From: Lachnospiraceae bacterium
GTDB lineage: Bacteria; Bacillota_A; Clostridia; Lachnospirales; Lachnospiraceae
DNA: 14,044 nt
Direction of reading: 5' to 3'
NCBI GenBank assembly: GCA_017523185.1
Contig: JAFWXB010000350.1
Location: 1-14,044 of the forward strand
Of the stretch, positions 1 through 6,728 are shown piece by piece (position 1 is the stretch's first letter; each line of letters begins with the position of its first letter). The notes below the pieces were generated by a model. It was not told the DNA's origin, did not search any database, and saw only the letters and a list, made by a program, of their open reading frames with translations. Position numbers and translations under genes: made by a program.

Positions 1-712
1 TAATTGCTTGCATTTTAATACTGTTTAAAGAATAAGCCACGGCATCTTTAATTTTTTCATAAGAAGCAAGTTCTGCTTCATAAGCAGTTTTACGGATATT
101 TGCATCAGGACTGTAAGCCATATTTCGAATGGCAGAAAGTGTTGTTTCTTCTCCATTGTAATCGACTTTTACAGAGGATGTTAAAAAGCCTTGTAAATCA
201 CTCCATGCTTGCCCACCACTTAAATCCATACGAGATAAAGCATCTTCTACTTGTTCATTTAAAAGATATTTATCAGCATCTTTGATACGAAGTAAATAAT
301 CTTTGTATTCTGTTAAAAATGCATCACTTTCAATAATTGCTTCTAAGTGTTCGATATTTGCAATATATTTATTGAGCAACGTAGAATCTTTTGTAATTTC
401 ATTTGTTTTTTGTATTAATCTGCCAATGTAAGATACGCTTTCCGTATCTGAAGTATTTGCAGATTGACGAAGTGCACAATAGTTGATTAAACGAGCAGAA
501 GTTTCTGTAAATTGTTCAGTTAATTGTAAGATTTGAATCAGATTATTTTTTGTAGTTTCAATATCTGTTGAAATTTTAGCATTTTTTGTTGTAATTTCGC
601 TTGTAAGTGCATGGAATTCTGCAATCAGAGTATCCAATTTGTTTACATCATTTTGAAATCTTTCATCTTGAAAATCAGAATATAAGACTTCTAAAGACCA
701 TTTGTCGTACAT
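1..712 (-). CDS. pepF: Oligoendopeptidase F-like M3 peptidase, N-terminal part (cut by window edge)
   Basis: An uninterrupted reading frame of 237 codons starts at ATG 712 (MYDKWSLEVLYSDFQDE) and leaves the window at base 1 without a stop. AAGGAAAGGA lies just upstream as a ribosome binding site. The start matches the N-terminal helical region of the M3 oligoendopeptidase F family, and the part near residues 170-230 (WSDLQGFLTSSV, then TTLSAIRNMAYSPDANIRK) is typical of the family before the catalytic domain. These are zinc metallopeptidases that degrade short cytoplasmic peptides. The HExxH zinc motif would lie near residue 380 and is outside the window, so activity cannot be judged here. 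The gene has the same direction as agrBCA but is 142 bases away with its own likely promoter. A role in degrading signal peptides would be speculation. Confidence 0.85.
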   Translation of the reverse strand, partial: MYDKWSLEVLYSDFQDERFQNDVNKLDTLIAEFHALTSEITTKNAKISTDIETTKNNLIQILQLTEQFTETSARLINYCALRQSANTSDTESVSYIGRLIQKTNEITKDSTLLNKYIANIEHLEAIIESDAFLTEYKDYLLRIKDADKYLLNEQVEDALSRMDLSGGQAWSDLQGFLTSSVKVDYNGEETTLSAIRNMAYSPDANIRKTAYEAELASYEKIKDAVAYSLNSIKMQAI

Positions 713-795
713 AGTTGTAGTTCCTTTCCTTATTTTATAAAAAATAGTATATGAAATACTGAAATAATAACAATCGTATTTTCACATATAAAAAG

Positions 796-824
796 ATTTT
801 AACTGTTTTTAGAGTTTGGTTCAA
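796..824 (-). promoter_or_regulatory. Likely sigma-A promoter of the M3 peptidase gene
   Basis: On the minus strand TTGAAC (819-824) and TAAAAT (796-801) are separated by 17 bases, upstream of the peptidase start at 712. A second candidate closer to the gene is TTGTTA with TATACT at 16 bases. No strong terminator is visible between agrA and this site, so read-through from agrBCA is also possible. Confidence 0.4.
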
Positions 825-854
825 TATGCGAATAGAAAAAGGAATATAAAAATT

Positions 855-1574
855 TTATAAAAAGGTATAGTTGTTGAATCGCATAGTAAAATCAGCATAA
901 TCATGTCGTACATCATCTAAATAATTTCGACCAATAGATACTGTTGTTTTATTCGATAAAGTAATTGTTGTTCCTGCAATTTTGCGAATATGTCTTAGAT
1001 TTATAATGTAAGAACGATGACATTGAATAAATTCTTTTGGCAAGTGTACAAGTATATTTTTTAGGGAAAGGCGACACGCATATACGTTATCCGTTGTTGT
1101 AATATCGACATAATGTTTTACAATGGAAAAGCTAAGAATATGATAAAAAGGAATTTGTACAATATTACTTCCATCACGATAAATAAAGCTATTTCCATAA
1201 AATTGTTCGTATACATCATCTAAACATTTGTGAAGTATTTCAGATGAAACGGGTTTTAATAAATAGTGTAAAGCTTTTACATCATATCCATGAAAAACAT
1301 ATTCACGAAAAGCTGTCAAAAACAAAATATTTCCTTTATAGCCACGAGAACGTATTTTTTTGGCTACATCAATCCCGTTCATAGTATTTAATTCAATATC
1401 TAAAATATATAACATACTTTCATCTTTAGAGTGAGAAAGAAAATACTGTTCACCATCTAAAAAATGTTCGATTTGCAAGGTAATATGTTTTTTTTCACTC
1501 CATACTTGTATCGCAGAAAGTAGTAGTTCTTTTTCTTCTAAGTTATCTTCTATTATTGTAATATGAAATATCAT
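855..1574 (-). CDS. agrA: AgrA-type LytTR response regulator
   Basis: This is a 239-residue response regulator. The start at ATG 1574 is chosen because AAGGAG lies just before it and the protein then opens with a receiver-domain strand (MIFHITIIEDN); the longer frame upstream overlaps agrC and looks spurious. Receiver domain, residues 1-120: acidic pair E9-D10, phosphoacceptor D59 (LYILDIEL), T87 and K107 (LLKP). LytTR DNA-binding domain, about 132-235, with the family hallmark FIQCHRSYIINLRHI at 182-196. By family it is phosphorylated by the AgrC-like kinase 14 bases upstream and binds paired direct repeats at promoters. The obvious candidate target is the divergent promoter region between agrB and the AgrD-fusion gene. 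The AgrA role rests on operon context with agrB and agrC as well as on the domain pair. Confidence 0.9.
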   Translation of the reverse strand: MIFHITIIEDNLEEKELLLSAIQVWSEKKHITLQIEHFLDGEQYFLSHSKDESMLYILDIELNTMNGIDVAKKIRSRGYKGNILFLTAFREYVFHGYDVKALHYLLKPVSSEILHKCLDDVYEQFYGNSFIYRDGSNIVQIPFYHILSFSIVKHYVDITTTDNVYACRLSLKNILVHLPKEFIQCHRSYIINLRHIRKIAGTTITLSNKTTVSIGRNYLDDVRHDYADFTMRFNNYTFL

Positions 1575-1588
1575 CCGTATTCTGCTCC

Positions 1589-2902
1589 TTAATTCTCTAA
1601 TGGTATCATAATGTGAACCATAAAAAGTTGTTTTGTATAGCGAATTTCTATAAAACCATTTGCTTCTTCTACTAGCGTTTTTACACGATTTAAACCTACT
1701 CCATGATTTGCGTCTGGTTTTCGCGATAAAAAGCCGGTAGTTGTTTCTTTTACAATGCCATCGAAAGTATTTTCCATATGTATGAATAACATATCTTCTT
1801 GTGCATTTATTTGAAAATGAATCCAACGATTTTGCTCAAGTTTTTTACATGCGTCTAAAGCATTGTCAAATAAATTGCCAAGAAGTGCTGATAAAGCTAC
1901 ATCCGTAAAGGGAAAGTTATTTGGTAACACAATGGAAAAATCAAGTTTTGTTTGTTGTTGTTTTGCAAAATATAATTTTGTAGAAAGAATACTGTCAATG
2001 ACAATATTTCCCGTAGAAACAACCATATAATCCAACTGAAAATGTGTTTGATATTCTTCTAAATATTCCGTTAGGCGTTTTGATTCATTTTTTTGAATAA
2101 GAGAATGAATCGTAGATAAATGATGATGAATATCATGTTTTATGGAACGCAGAGATTTGGTTGTACTCAATAAGTTATTGTATTGAGCAGTTTCCAGTTC
2201 TAAAAGTTTGGCACGAGCTTCCAGTTCTTCATTTTGTTGTTGGGTAAGTGCAAGCTGATACATATATACCAAAAGGGAAATAAAAAAACAAAGAAATACA
2301 ATATTGGCTAATATAATTGTATTTACAATCTCCGGATGGGTATGTTCCGTTGCTATCATAATAAGCATAAAACAATGTGTAATTGTAATTCCGAGTATAA
2401 TAAAAAAGATTATTAATATTTTTTGAGAACCTTTAAATAATGCTTTTTTTGGAATTAATGTTGGTATATAAAAAGATAACATTGCTAAAATAAGAATATA
2501 TAAAATAGTAATTGGAAAACGATACGATTTTCCTAATAAAATATCACTTGGTAGTATATCAAATGTATTTTGAAGAAAGAGCATACAAATAAATTCTGAG
2601 ATAATACATAATATGCCATGTGTTGCTCCCCAAAACAGACAGATACTGGTTTTTTCTTTAAAAAAAATACAAGTAATAAAAACATTTGATATAAGAGAAA
2701 TAAATATTGTATAAATTACAGTTAATTGTATCGTATTACAAATACTAATAATGAAAAAACGAAACATAACTGCTAATATATGAAACCATGTTTGATAAGC
2801 CATTTTTTTAGGGGGTAAAAGTGTTCGAATATAATAATAAAATATCCCTGATTCTAAAAAATTAATGACATATTCCCAACACATTTGTAAATAAATATTC
2901 AT
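1589..2902 (-). CDS. agrC: AgrC-type sensor histidine kinase
   Basis: This 437-residue membrane sensor kinase starts at ATG 2902, preceded by GGAGAATTAAC. A longer frame reaches back into agrB but lacks a better ribosome binding site. About six hydrophobic segments fill residues 1-215, followed by a Q/E-rich coiled coil (218-245). The dimerisation and phosphoacceptor motif is SIKHDIHHHLSTI, with H256 the likely phosphorylated residue. The ATPase domain has the N-box LLGNLFDNALDAC (341-352) and the G-box NHGVGLNRVK (399-408). This is the AgrC/HPK10 layout, whose members detect cyclic autoinducer peptides at the membrane domain and phosphorylate a LytTR regulator. It lies 29 bases after agrB and 14 before agrA. 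Its ligand is expected to derive from the C30-centred core encoded at 3753; that is inference. Confidence 0.9.
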   Translation of the reverse strand: MNIYLQMCWEYVINFLESGIFYYYIRTLLPPKKMAYQTWFHILAVMFRFFIISICNTIQLTVIYTIFISLISNVFITCIFFKEKTSICLFWGATHGILCIISEFICMLFLQNTFDILPSDILLGKSYRFPITILYILILAMLSFYIPTLIPKKALFKGSQKILIIFFIILGITITHCFMLIMIATEHTHPEIVNTIILANIVFLCFFISLLVYMYQLALTQQQNEELEARAKLLELETAQYNNLLSTTKSLRSIKHDIHHHLSTIHSLIQKNESKRLTEYLEEYQTHFQLDYMVVSTGNIVIDSILSTKLYFAKQQQTKLDFSIVLPNNFPFTDVALSALLGNLFDNALDACKKLEQNRWIHFQINAQEDMLFIHMENTFDGIVKETTTGFLSRKPDANHGVGLNRVKTLVEEANGFIEIRYTKQLFMVHIMIPLEN

Positions 2903-2931
2903 GTTAATTCTCCGTGAACTAATTAATACTA

Positions 2932-3480
2932 TCATGTATGCCATTTTTCCACAAGACATAAGAGGAGTGTACTTAAGGCAGCGTGTAATAATACAATTTG
3001 ATAAGAAGAAAAATATGTAAAAAGTAAAGTAAATAAAGTTAAGTATATGCTTATTTTTATTTTACATTTCGTACGAGCTGTTTTCGTAAAATCTTTACGA
3101 GTAACAGGAGAGAGTATCACGAATATACATAAACTTATGATACAGATACTTAAATAAGTAAAATAAGAAACAGATATATTAAGATGAATCAAAAATATGC
3201 AAGATATTCCTAATGTAATACTGTACAGAAAACAAAGCAATGGATGAGGAGCGTGATAGCCACCTGTATATTTTCGTAATGTAGTAAACAGAATACTCCA
3301 AATAAGTATTTCTATAAAAACATGATAAAAAATAGAAATACTATATAAAATAATAAGAGGTAGTAAAATATAAATATAGGTTAATAAACCATAAACATAA
3401 ACTTCAATTTGTTCTTCGTTTTCTCTTATATTCGTATAAGTTAATATTTTTTTTATTAATGTTGTGCATAGTTGTTCCAT
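2932..3480 (-). CDS. agrB: AgrB-type autoinducer-processing membrane protease
   Basis: This 182-residue, strongly hydrophobic protein starts at ATG 3480 after AAAAAGGAAAATTCTT. It carries the AgrB signature: basic LRKYTGGYHAPHPLLC at 68-83, with H76 and C83 in the spacing of the catalytic His and Cys of AgrB cysteine endopeptidases. Several membrane helices surround it, and a TRKDF/TKTAR-type basic loop lies at about 127-137. Family members cut the AgrD precursor on the C-terminal side of the signal core and form the thiolactone ring. Normally agrD lies next to agrB on the same strand. Here the 29-base agrB-agrC gap cannot hold it, and the only AgrD-like sequence is the divergent gene at 3753. 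Length and motif look intact. Confidence 0.93.
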   Translation of the reverse strand: MEQLCTTLIKKILTYTNIRENEEQIEVYVYGLLTYIYILLPLIILYSISIFYHVFIEILIWSILFTTLRKYTGGYHAPHPLLCFLYSITLGISCIFLIHLNISVSYFTYLSICIISLCIFVILSPVTRKDFTKTARTKCKIKISIYLTLFTLLFTYFSSYQIVLLHAALSTLLLCLVEKWHT

Positions 3481-3517
3481 AAGAATTTTCCTTTTTCATG
3501 AAAATATAATAATAGTT

Positions 3518-3547
3518 ATTATATTATGAGTAAATAGCAAATGTAAA
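3518..3547 (-). promoter_or_regulatory. Likely agrBCA promoter
   Basis: On the minus strand TTTACA (3542-3547) and TATAAT (3518-3523) are 18 bases apart, about 40 bases upstream of agrB. The region further upstream (3581-3600) holds one copy of a 20-base repeat found again at 5624, a candidate regulator site. Confidence 0.5.
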
Positions 3548-3580
3548 TTCTAAATATTCGTTTCATATATAGAAAGTGAT

Positions 3581-3600
3581 AGTGAAAATGGATTGTAAAT
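3581..3600. repeat. 20-base direct repeat, copy A (18/20 identical to 5624-5643)
   Basis: The shared core is AAAATGGATTGT. Copies A and B are in the same orientation and flank the AgrD-fusion/lipoprotein pair. Copy A is about 35 bases upstream of the agrB -35 box, a plausible activator position. Similarity continues weakly for about 15 AT-rich bases past the core. Its function is unknown. Confidence 0.5.
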
Positions 3601-3692
3601 CGTTGTTTTATTTATTTTAACATAAAGATAGGTATAAGAAATATAAAAAGTTGCATTTTAAAGCCTAAATTTTGCTGTTCGTGCCAAGCCTA

Positions 3693-3720
3693 TTGTATGG
3701 AAAAACGAAGCTGTTAAAAT
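3693..3720 (+). promoter_or_regulatory. Candidate promoter of the AgrD-fusion operon
   Basis: TTGTAT (3693-3698) and an extended -10 TGTTAAAAT (TAAAAT at 3715-3720) are 16 bases apart, 33 bases before the start codon. The -35 is poor, as expected for an activated promoter. Directly upstream are two short direct repeats, AAGCCTA at 3661 and 3686 (25-base period), and GCTGTT at 3674 and 3710. These are candidate LytTR contacts but do not match a consensus well. Confidence 0.35.
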
Positions 3721-3752
3721 AGAGTTATCAAAAAACAAAGGAGGGTTTCCGT

Positions 3753-4301
3753 ATGAAACAAACAAATTTTATTCGTCGTTTGACACAAAAAGGATTGCAG
3801 GTACTTGAAAAAAGGGCAGAGAAAAAGGCAAATGCAGAGTGTTCGGGTTTTATATACGAACCGAAAGTTCCAAGCAAATTAAAGAAAAATGTTGTTAGAG
3901 GATTGGTATGTGCAGTTACAGCAGTTAGTGTGTTGGCAGGAAGTGTAGGGACATATAAGGCAGATATCCATAAATATTCAGAATGGAATATTATAAAAAT
4001 TAATCAATCTAGTGGCTCTACTACAGATTTAGTGCAATTGTATAATAGTAATAAAACATATGAATGGGCAGTAACCAGTTATGAAACAGCATCCGGATAT
4101 GGTCAGGTATCATTAAGAAGTACAAATTGCACAGTTAATATGGTTTCAGGAAATAATGTATTAACTACAGTAGGAAAAAAACGATTTACAGTAAGTAATC
4201 CGAATATCACAGATTCAAATCCATATTTGAATTTTGTAATTAATATGTCATATGACAGTTATGTTACTCGATTTACAGGTTATATGAAGATAATAGATTA
4301 A
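3753..4301 (+). CDS. AgrD-like autoinducer precursor fused to a secreted domain
   Basis: This 182-residue protein starts at ATG 3753, eight bases after AAGGAGG. Residues 1-29 form a charged amphipathic segment (MKQTNFIRRLTQKGLQVLEK onward, ending KANAE). C30-SGFI is placed like the thiolactone core of clostridial AgrD, and 35-45 (YEPKVPSKLKK) matches the conserved tail (Y/H)(Q/E)PK(V/M)P. Ordinary AgrD peptides end at about this point. Here the frame continues without a break into a hydrophobic stretch (about 50-66, GLVCAVTAVSVLAGSVG) with a possible signal peptidase site near YKA-D (68-71). A polar domain rich in Ser, Thr, Asn and Tyr and likely beta strands follows (71-182). Family knowledge predicts AgrB cleavage after I34, which would leave a C-terminal product with its own signal peptide. 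The C-terminal domain is not recognised. A lipoprotein gene follows 19 bases downstream. I know of no described AgrD fusion of this kind, but cannot search for one. Confidence 0.8.
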   Translation: MKQTNFIRRLTQKGLQVLEKRAEKKANAECSGFIYEPKVPSKLKKNVVRGLVCAVTAVSVLAGSVGTYKADIHKYSEWNIIKINQSSGSTTDLVQLYNSNKTYEWAVTSYETASGYGQVSLRSTNCTVNMVSGNNVLTTVGKKRFTVSNPNITDSNPYLNFVINMSYDSYVTRFTGYMKIID

Positions 4302-4320
4302 ATGGATAGGAGGTGTTTTT

Positions 4321-5535
4321 TTGAAAAAAAGTAGTTATATAGTAGTTCTTATTTTTGTATTATGTTTTTGTATAGGTTGTTCCAATCAAGAAGAAAAGGA
4401 ACAAAAGAATACAGAAGAAGTTGGCAAACAGACATTTCAAACATTAAAGCAAGAAATAGATATCGAACTAGAAGAAGCCAAAGAAGGAAAATATTCCAAT
4501 TTAAAAGTTACTTGTGCTGATATTCGTCTTCCAGAAAATGAATCTATTCAATCTATAAGTTTCCCTGTATATACCTTTACAAAAAAAATGAATTTAGAGG
4601 GAAAAATTAACTTTTATAAAGATGTTATTCTTCCTAAATTATATGATGGAGAAACGATTGATAGTAATCAGATTATAGATGTTAATTCCAGAGACCATCA
4701 AAAAGAAGAAGAATATTATGCTTATGATTATCATTATATGTTAGAGCATTTAGAGGAATTAGAAGAAACTGCTCGAGTGGGATATTATAACAAAGAGAAT
4801 TATCAGTTTATGGAAACAGCTCCAGAAGGTGTTTGTATCAATATTAGTCAAGGTGTAATTGGGGCTTTAGATAATGATAGTTCACCTTTTGCTACGATTG
4901 GTTTTGAAGAAGTGAAAACATATAATTGCTATTTAGATGATTTATCAGATTCATATCTAGTAATAGATGGTCAAAAAACAGTAGCAGAAGCAAAAGAGGA
5001 AATAGAAACATATTTAAACAATCTTTATCCATTAGTTGGAGAAAAGAATGGAATAGAAAATGAAGTATATGAAATTATTGTAATGAAAATTCCAAACACA
5101 GAATATCATGTTTTTAATGCCGTAAGAACATTATCTTATAATGGTATTCGTGTAAAAGAAGAATGTGATACACGATTAGAATCAGAAGTTGGAGTAATGG
5201 GACAGGCTATATTATGCGAATCTAATAAAGTTGATATTACATTAGGATTTGTTAATTGCTTTGAACAAGGAAGTGTTATTAAAGACTATAAAGAAATACT
5301 TCCATTTTCAGAAGTGATGGAACGATTATCATATTATTTAACAGGCGATACCACATTTAATATTGGGTATATAGGATTGGAATATCGTATGTTTACAGAA
5401 GTTGTAGATGAAGTGACATATTATAATTGGATACCATATTGGTCGTTTTTAGCAGAAAATCCAAATGATGATAGCGTAATTCGTATTTATATGGATATGG
5501 AAACAGGGGATATGCAAAGTTATGGAGTATCTTAA
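4321..5535 (+). CDS. Predicted lipoprotein of unknown function, PepSY-like C-terminus
   Basis: This 404-residue protein starts at TTG 4321, six bases after AGGAGGTG; no ATG fits as well. The N-terminus is a lipoprotein signal (KKSSYIVVLIFVLCFCIGC), with C20 the likely lipidated residue. The lipobox CIGC is unusual, having Cys at -3. An acidic, charged linker (21-60) leads into a Tyr-, Asp- and Glu-rich extracellular region. The last 35 residues (WIPYWSFLAENPNDD then IRIYMDMETGDMQSYG) resemble the end of PepSY/YycI-like domains, where a strand is followed by a D-x-x-T-G turn. The gene shares an operon with the AgrD fusion (19-base gap) and ends before a stem-loop. A role as immunity factor, receptor partner or export helper is only suggested by position. 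I do not recognise the family. Confidence 0.75.
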   Translation: MKKSSYIVVLIFVLCFCIGCSNQEEKEQKNTEEVGKQTFQTLKQEIDIELEEAKEGKYSNLKVTCADIRLPENESIQSISFPVYTFTKKMNLEGKINFYKDVILPKLYDGETIDSNQIIDVNSRDHQKEEEYYAYDYHYMLEHLEELEETARVGYYNKENYQFMETAPEGVCINISQGVIGALDNDSSPFATIGFEEVKTYNCYLDDLSDSYLVIDGQKTVAEAKEEIETYLNNLYPLVGEKNGIENEVYEIIVMKIPNTEYHVFNAVRTLSYNGIRVKEECDTRLESEVGVMGQAILCESNKVDITLGFVNCFEQGSVIKDYKEILPFSEVMERLSYYLTGDTTFNIGYIGLEYRMFTEVVDEVTYYNWIPYWSFLAENPNDDSVIRIYMDMETGDMQSYGVS

Positions 5536-5557
5536 GAAAATGTTGTGTTAATTTTGA

Positions 5558-5585
5558 TTAGGTGGAGTGAATAAACTCTACCTAA
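5558..5585 (+). other. Stem-loop after the lipoprotein gene
   Basis: An 11-bp stem with one G-U pair (TTAGGTGGAGT / ACTCTACCTAA) and a 6-base loop lies 22 bases after the stop codon. A-residues follow rather than a T-run, so it may protect the mRNA 3' end or be a weak terminator. The stronger terminator is at 5668. Confidence 0.55.
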
Positions 5586-5623
5586 AAAATATCAAGTAAT
5601 TAGATATTTGATTATGTATAAGT

Positions 5624-5643
5624 AGTAAAAATGGATTGTGAAT
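5624..5643. repeat. 20-base direct repeat, copy B
   Basis: This copy differs from the one at 3581-3600 at 2 of 20 positions and has the same orientation. It sits between the lipoprotein stem-loop and the terminator at 5668. It could be a second site for the agr regulator or the trace of a duplication at the edge of the cassette. Confidence 0.5.
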
Positions 5644-5667
5644 TTCCATTTGATTTTATTTAAAGAG

Positions 5668-5728
5668 AAAAAGTTCCTTATTTCTATTTTGCATATATAA
5701 CATACAAAATAGTGAAAAGGAACTTTTT
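5668..5728 (+). terminator. Strong bidirectional terminator hairpin
   Basis: The outer stem AAAAAGTTCCTT / AAGGAACTTTTT is a perfect 12 bp. After a 4-by-4 internal loop it continues with CTATTTTG / CAAAATAG (8 bp) around a 13-base loop. The T-run in the right arm and the A-run in the left arm allow termination from both sides. It separates the AgrD-fusion/lipoprotein operon from the ABC transporter operon. Confidence 0.8.
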
Positions 5729-5819
5729 ATCTTAGTGAAAGACAAAGTTTATTTTATAAATTACAAAAGAAAATAAAAGATAGTAAATAAAAAATAAAAT
5801 GAAAAATAAGGTGATATAT

Positions 5820-6728
5820 ATGGTATTGCGAATAACAATAAATGAAATAAAACGAATGATTTGTTCGTCAGGATTTTGGTTGTCGGTAGGATTGGCGTGT
5901 ATCATATTGTTTACGACGGAAGCATATAGAGAGCAAGATGGAACGGTTTATACCATTTTAACAGCAGGAGGATATCTGAAAGGAAAAGAAGGATTGGAAT
6001 CGAATATAAATGTGCAAAGTTTGTTTTCTTTAACAGTACGCTATCAACTTCCTATGTATGGACCTTTACTTGCAGCTCTTTCTTTTGCAAGTATTTTATG
6101 TGAAGAACAAAAGTATGGTATAAGGCGTTATTTGCTTTTTAAAGAAGGAAAGAAAAATTATGTATTTTCAAAAGCAGTTTCTGCAATGATTACATCAGGA
6201 TTGGCATTTTTCGTATCTGCAATTATATTGTTGGTATTTCTTTACGTCAATTATCCATTAATGTCAGAAGTGGTTGATATAGAAAGTTTTCAATCTTGGT
6301 TTACTTATCAATCAAACAATAAGAATGGAACTGTTATGTTACTGTTTCGATTGTTTGGAGAACATGGATTTTGTATGATGCAGTTAATTGGTGTATTTTT
6401 ATATGGTGTATTTTGTGGATTTATTGGATATATTTGTACTGCATTTTTTGCTAATGTGTATTTGGCAGTTTGTATTCCGTTCTTTTTTGGATATATGTAT
6501 TATTCCATTGTACAGGCAATTATGGGGCGATTGACAGAGGGGACAATTTCTATAGAACTCTATAATAAGATTAATCGTTATGTAAGTCCGGAAGGATATA
6601 TGTATTTTTGGAAAATGCAAGATAGTTTTCTTATAAATATAATTGTATTGTTTGGTGTATGGATAATTGCAATTGGAATTCATATGTTTCGAATACAAAA
6701 AGCAACAGATTGTGGGGTGAACCAATAA
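5820..6728 (+). CDS. ABC-2 type transporter permease subunit 1
   Basis: This 302-residue membrane protein starts at ATG 5820, chosen because AAGGTG lies six bases upstream; the in-frame ATG at 5799 has no ribosome binding site. The N-terminus (MVLRITINEIKRMICSSGFW) has the usual form of ABC-2 permeases: a short cytoplasmic amphipathic helix and then the first membrane helix. A large extracellular loop follows (about 35-75). Five further hydrophobic segments lie at roughly 80-95, 117-142, 190-210, 215-240 and 268-290. Its stop abuts the start of the next permease, and the ATPase follows. Such two-permease/one-ATPase sets export or give immunity to peptides and antibiotics, or move lipids. The substrate is unknown; the adjacent AgrD-fusion effector is a candidate. 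No clear promoter was found after the terminator at 5668. Confidence 0.8.
   Translation: MVLRITINEIKRMICSSGFWLSVGLACIILFTTEAYREQDGTVYTILTAGGYLKGKEGLESNINVQSLFSLTVRYQLPMYGPLLAALSFASILCEEQKYGIRRYLLFKEGKKNYVFSKAVSAMITSGLAFFVSAIILLVFLYVNYPLMSEVVDIESFQSWFTYQSNNKNGTVMLLFRLFGEHGFCMMQLIGVFLYGVFCGFIGYICTAFFANVYLAVCIPFFFGYMYYSIVQAIMGRLTEGTISIELYNKINRYVSPEGYMYFWKMQDSFLINIIVLFGVWIIAIGIHMFRIQKATDCGVNQ

Noticed and set aside
100..285. A 61-codon plus-strand frame.
   Set aside because: It is antisense to the M3 peptidase, whose own frame is open across the whole region and matches the family.
1575..1826. N-terminal extension of the response regulator frame.
   Set aside because: It overlaps agrC, has a low-complexity basic translation, and a better start with AAGGAG lies at 1574.
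2903..2959. Longer agrC start within agrB.
   Set aside because: No better ribosome binding site is present, and the AgrC homology begins at the ATG at 2902, which is preceded by GGAG.
3753..4301. Reading the whole protein as a plain secreted protein with a long N-terminus, without an AgrD part.
   Set aside because: The C30 core followed by YEPKVPSKLKK at the correct spacing, next to agrB and with no other agrD present, is too specific to dismiss, although homologue searches are still required.
6399..6725. A 108-codon minus-strand frame opposite the first ABC permease.
   Set aside because: The translation is rich in Ile, Tyr, Asn and Cys without a domain, lies entirely within a clear gene and has no ribosome binding site; it is a shadow of AT-rich coding DNA.
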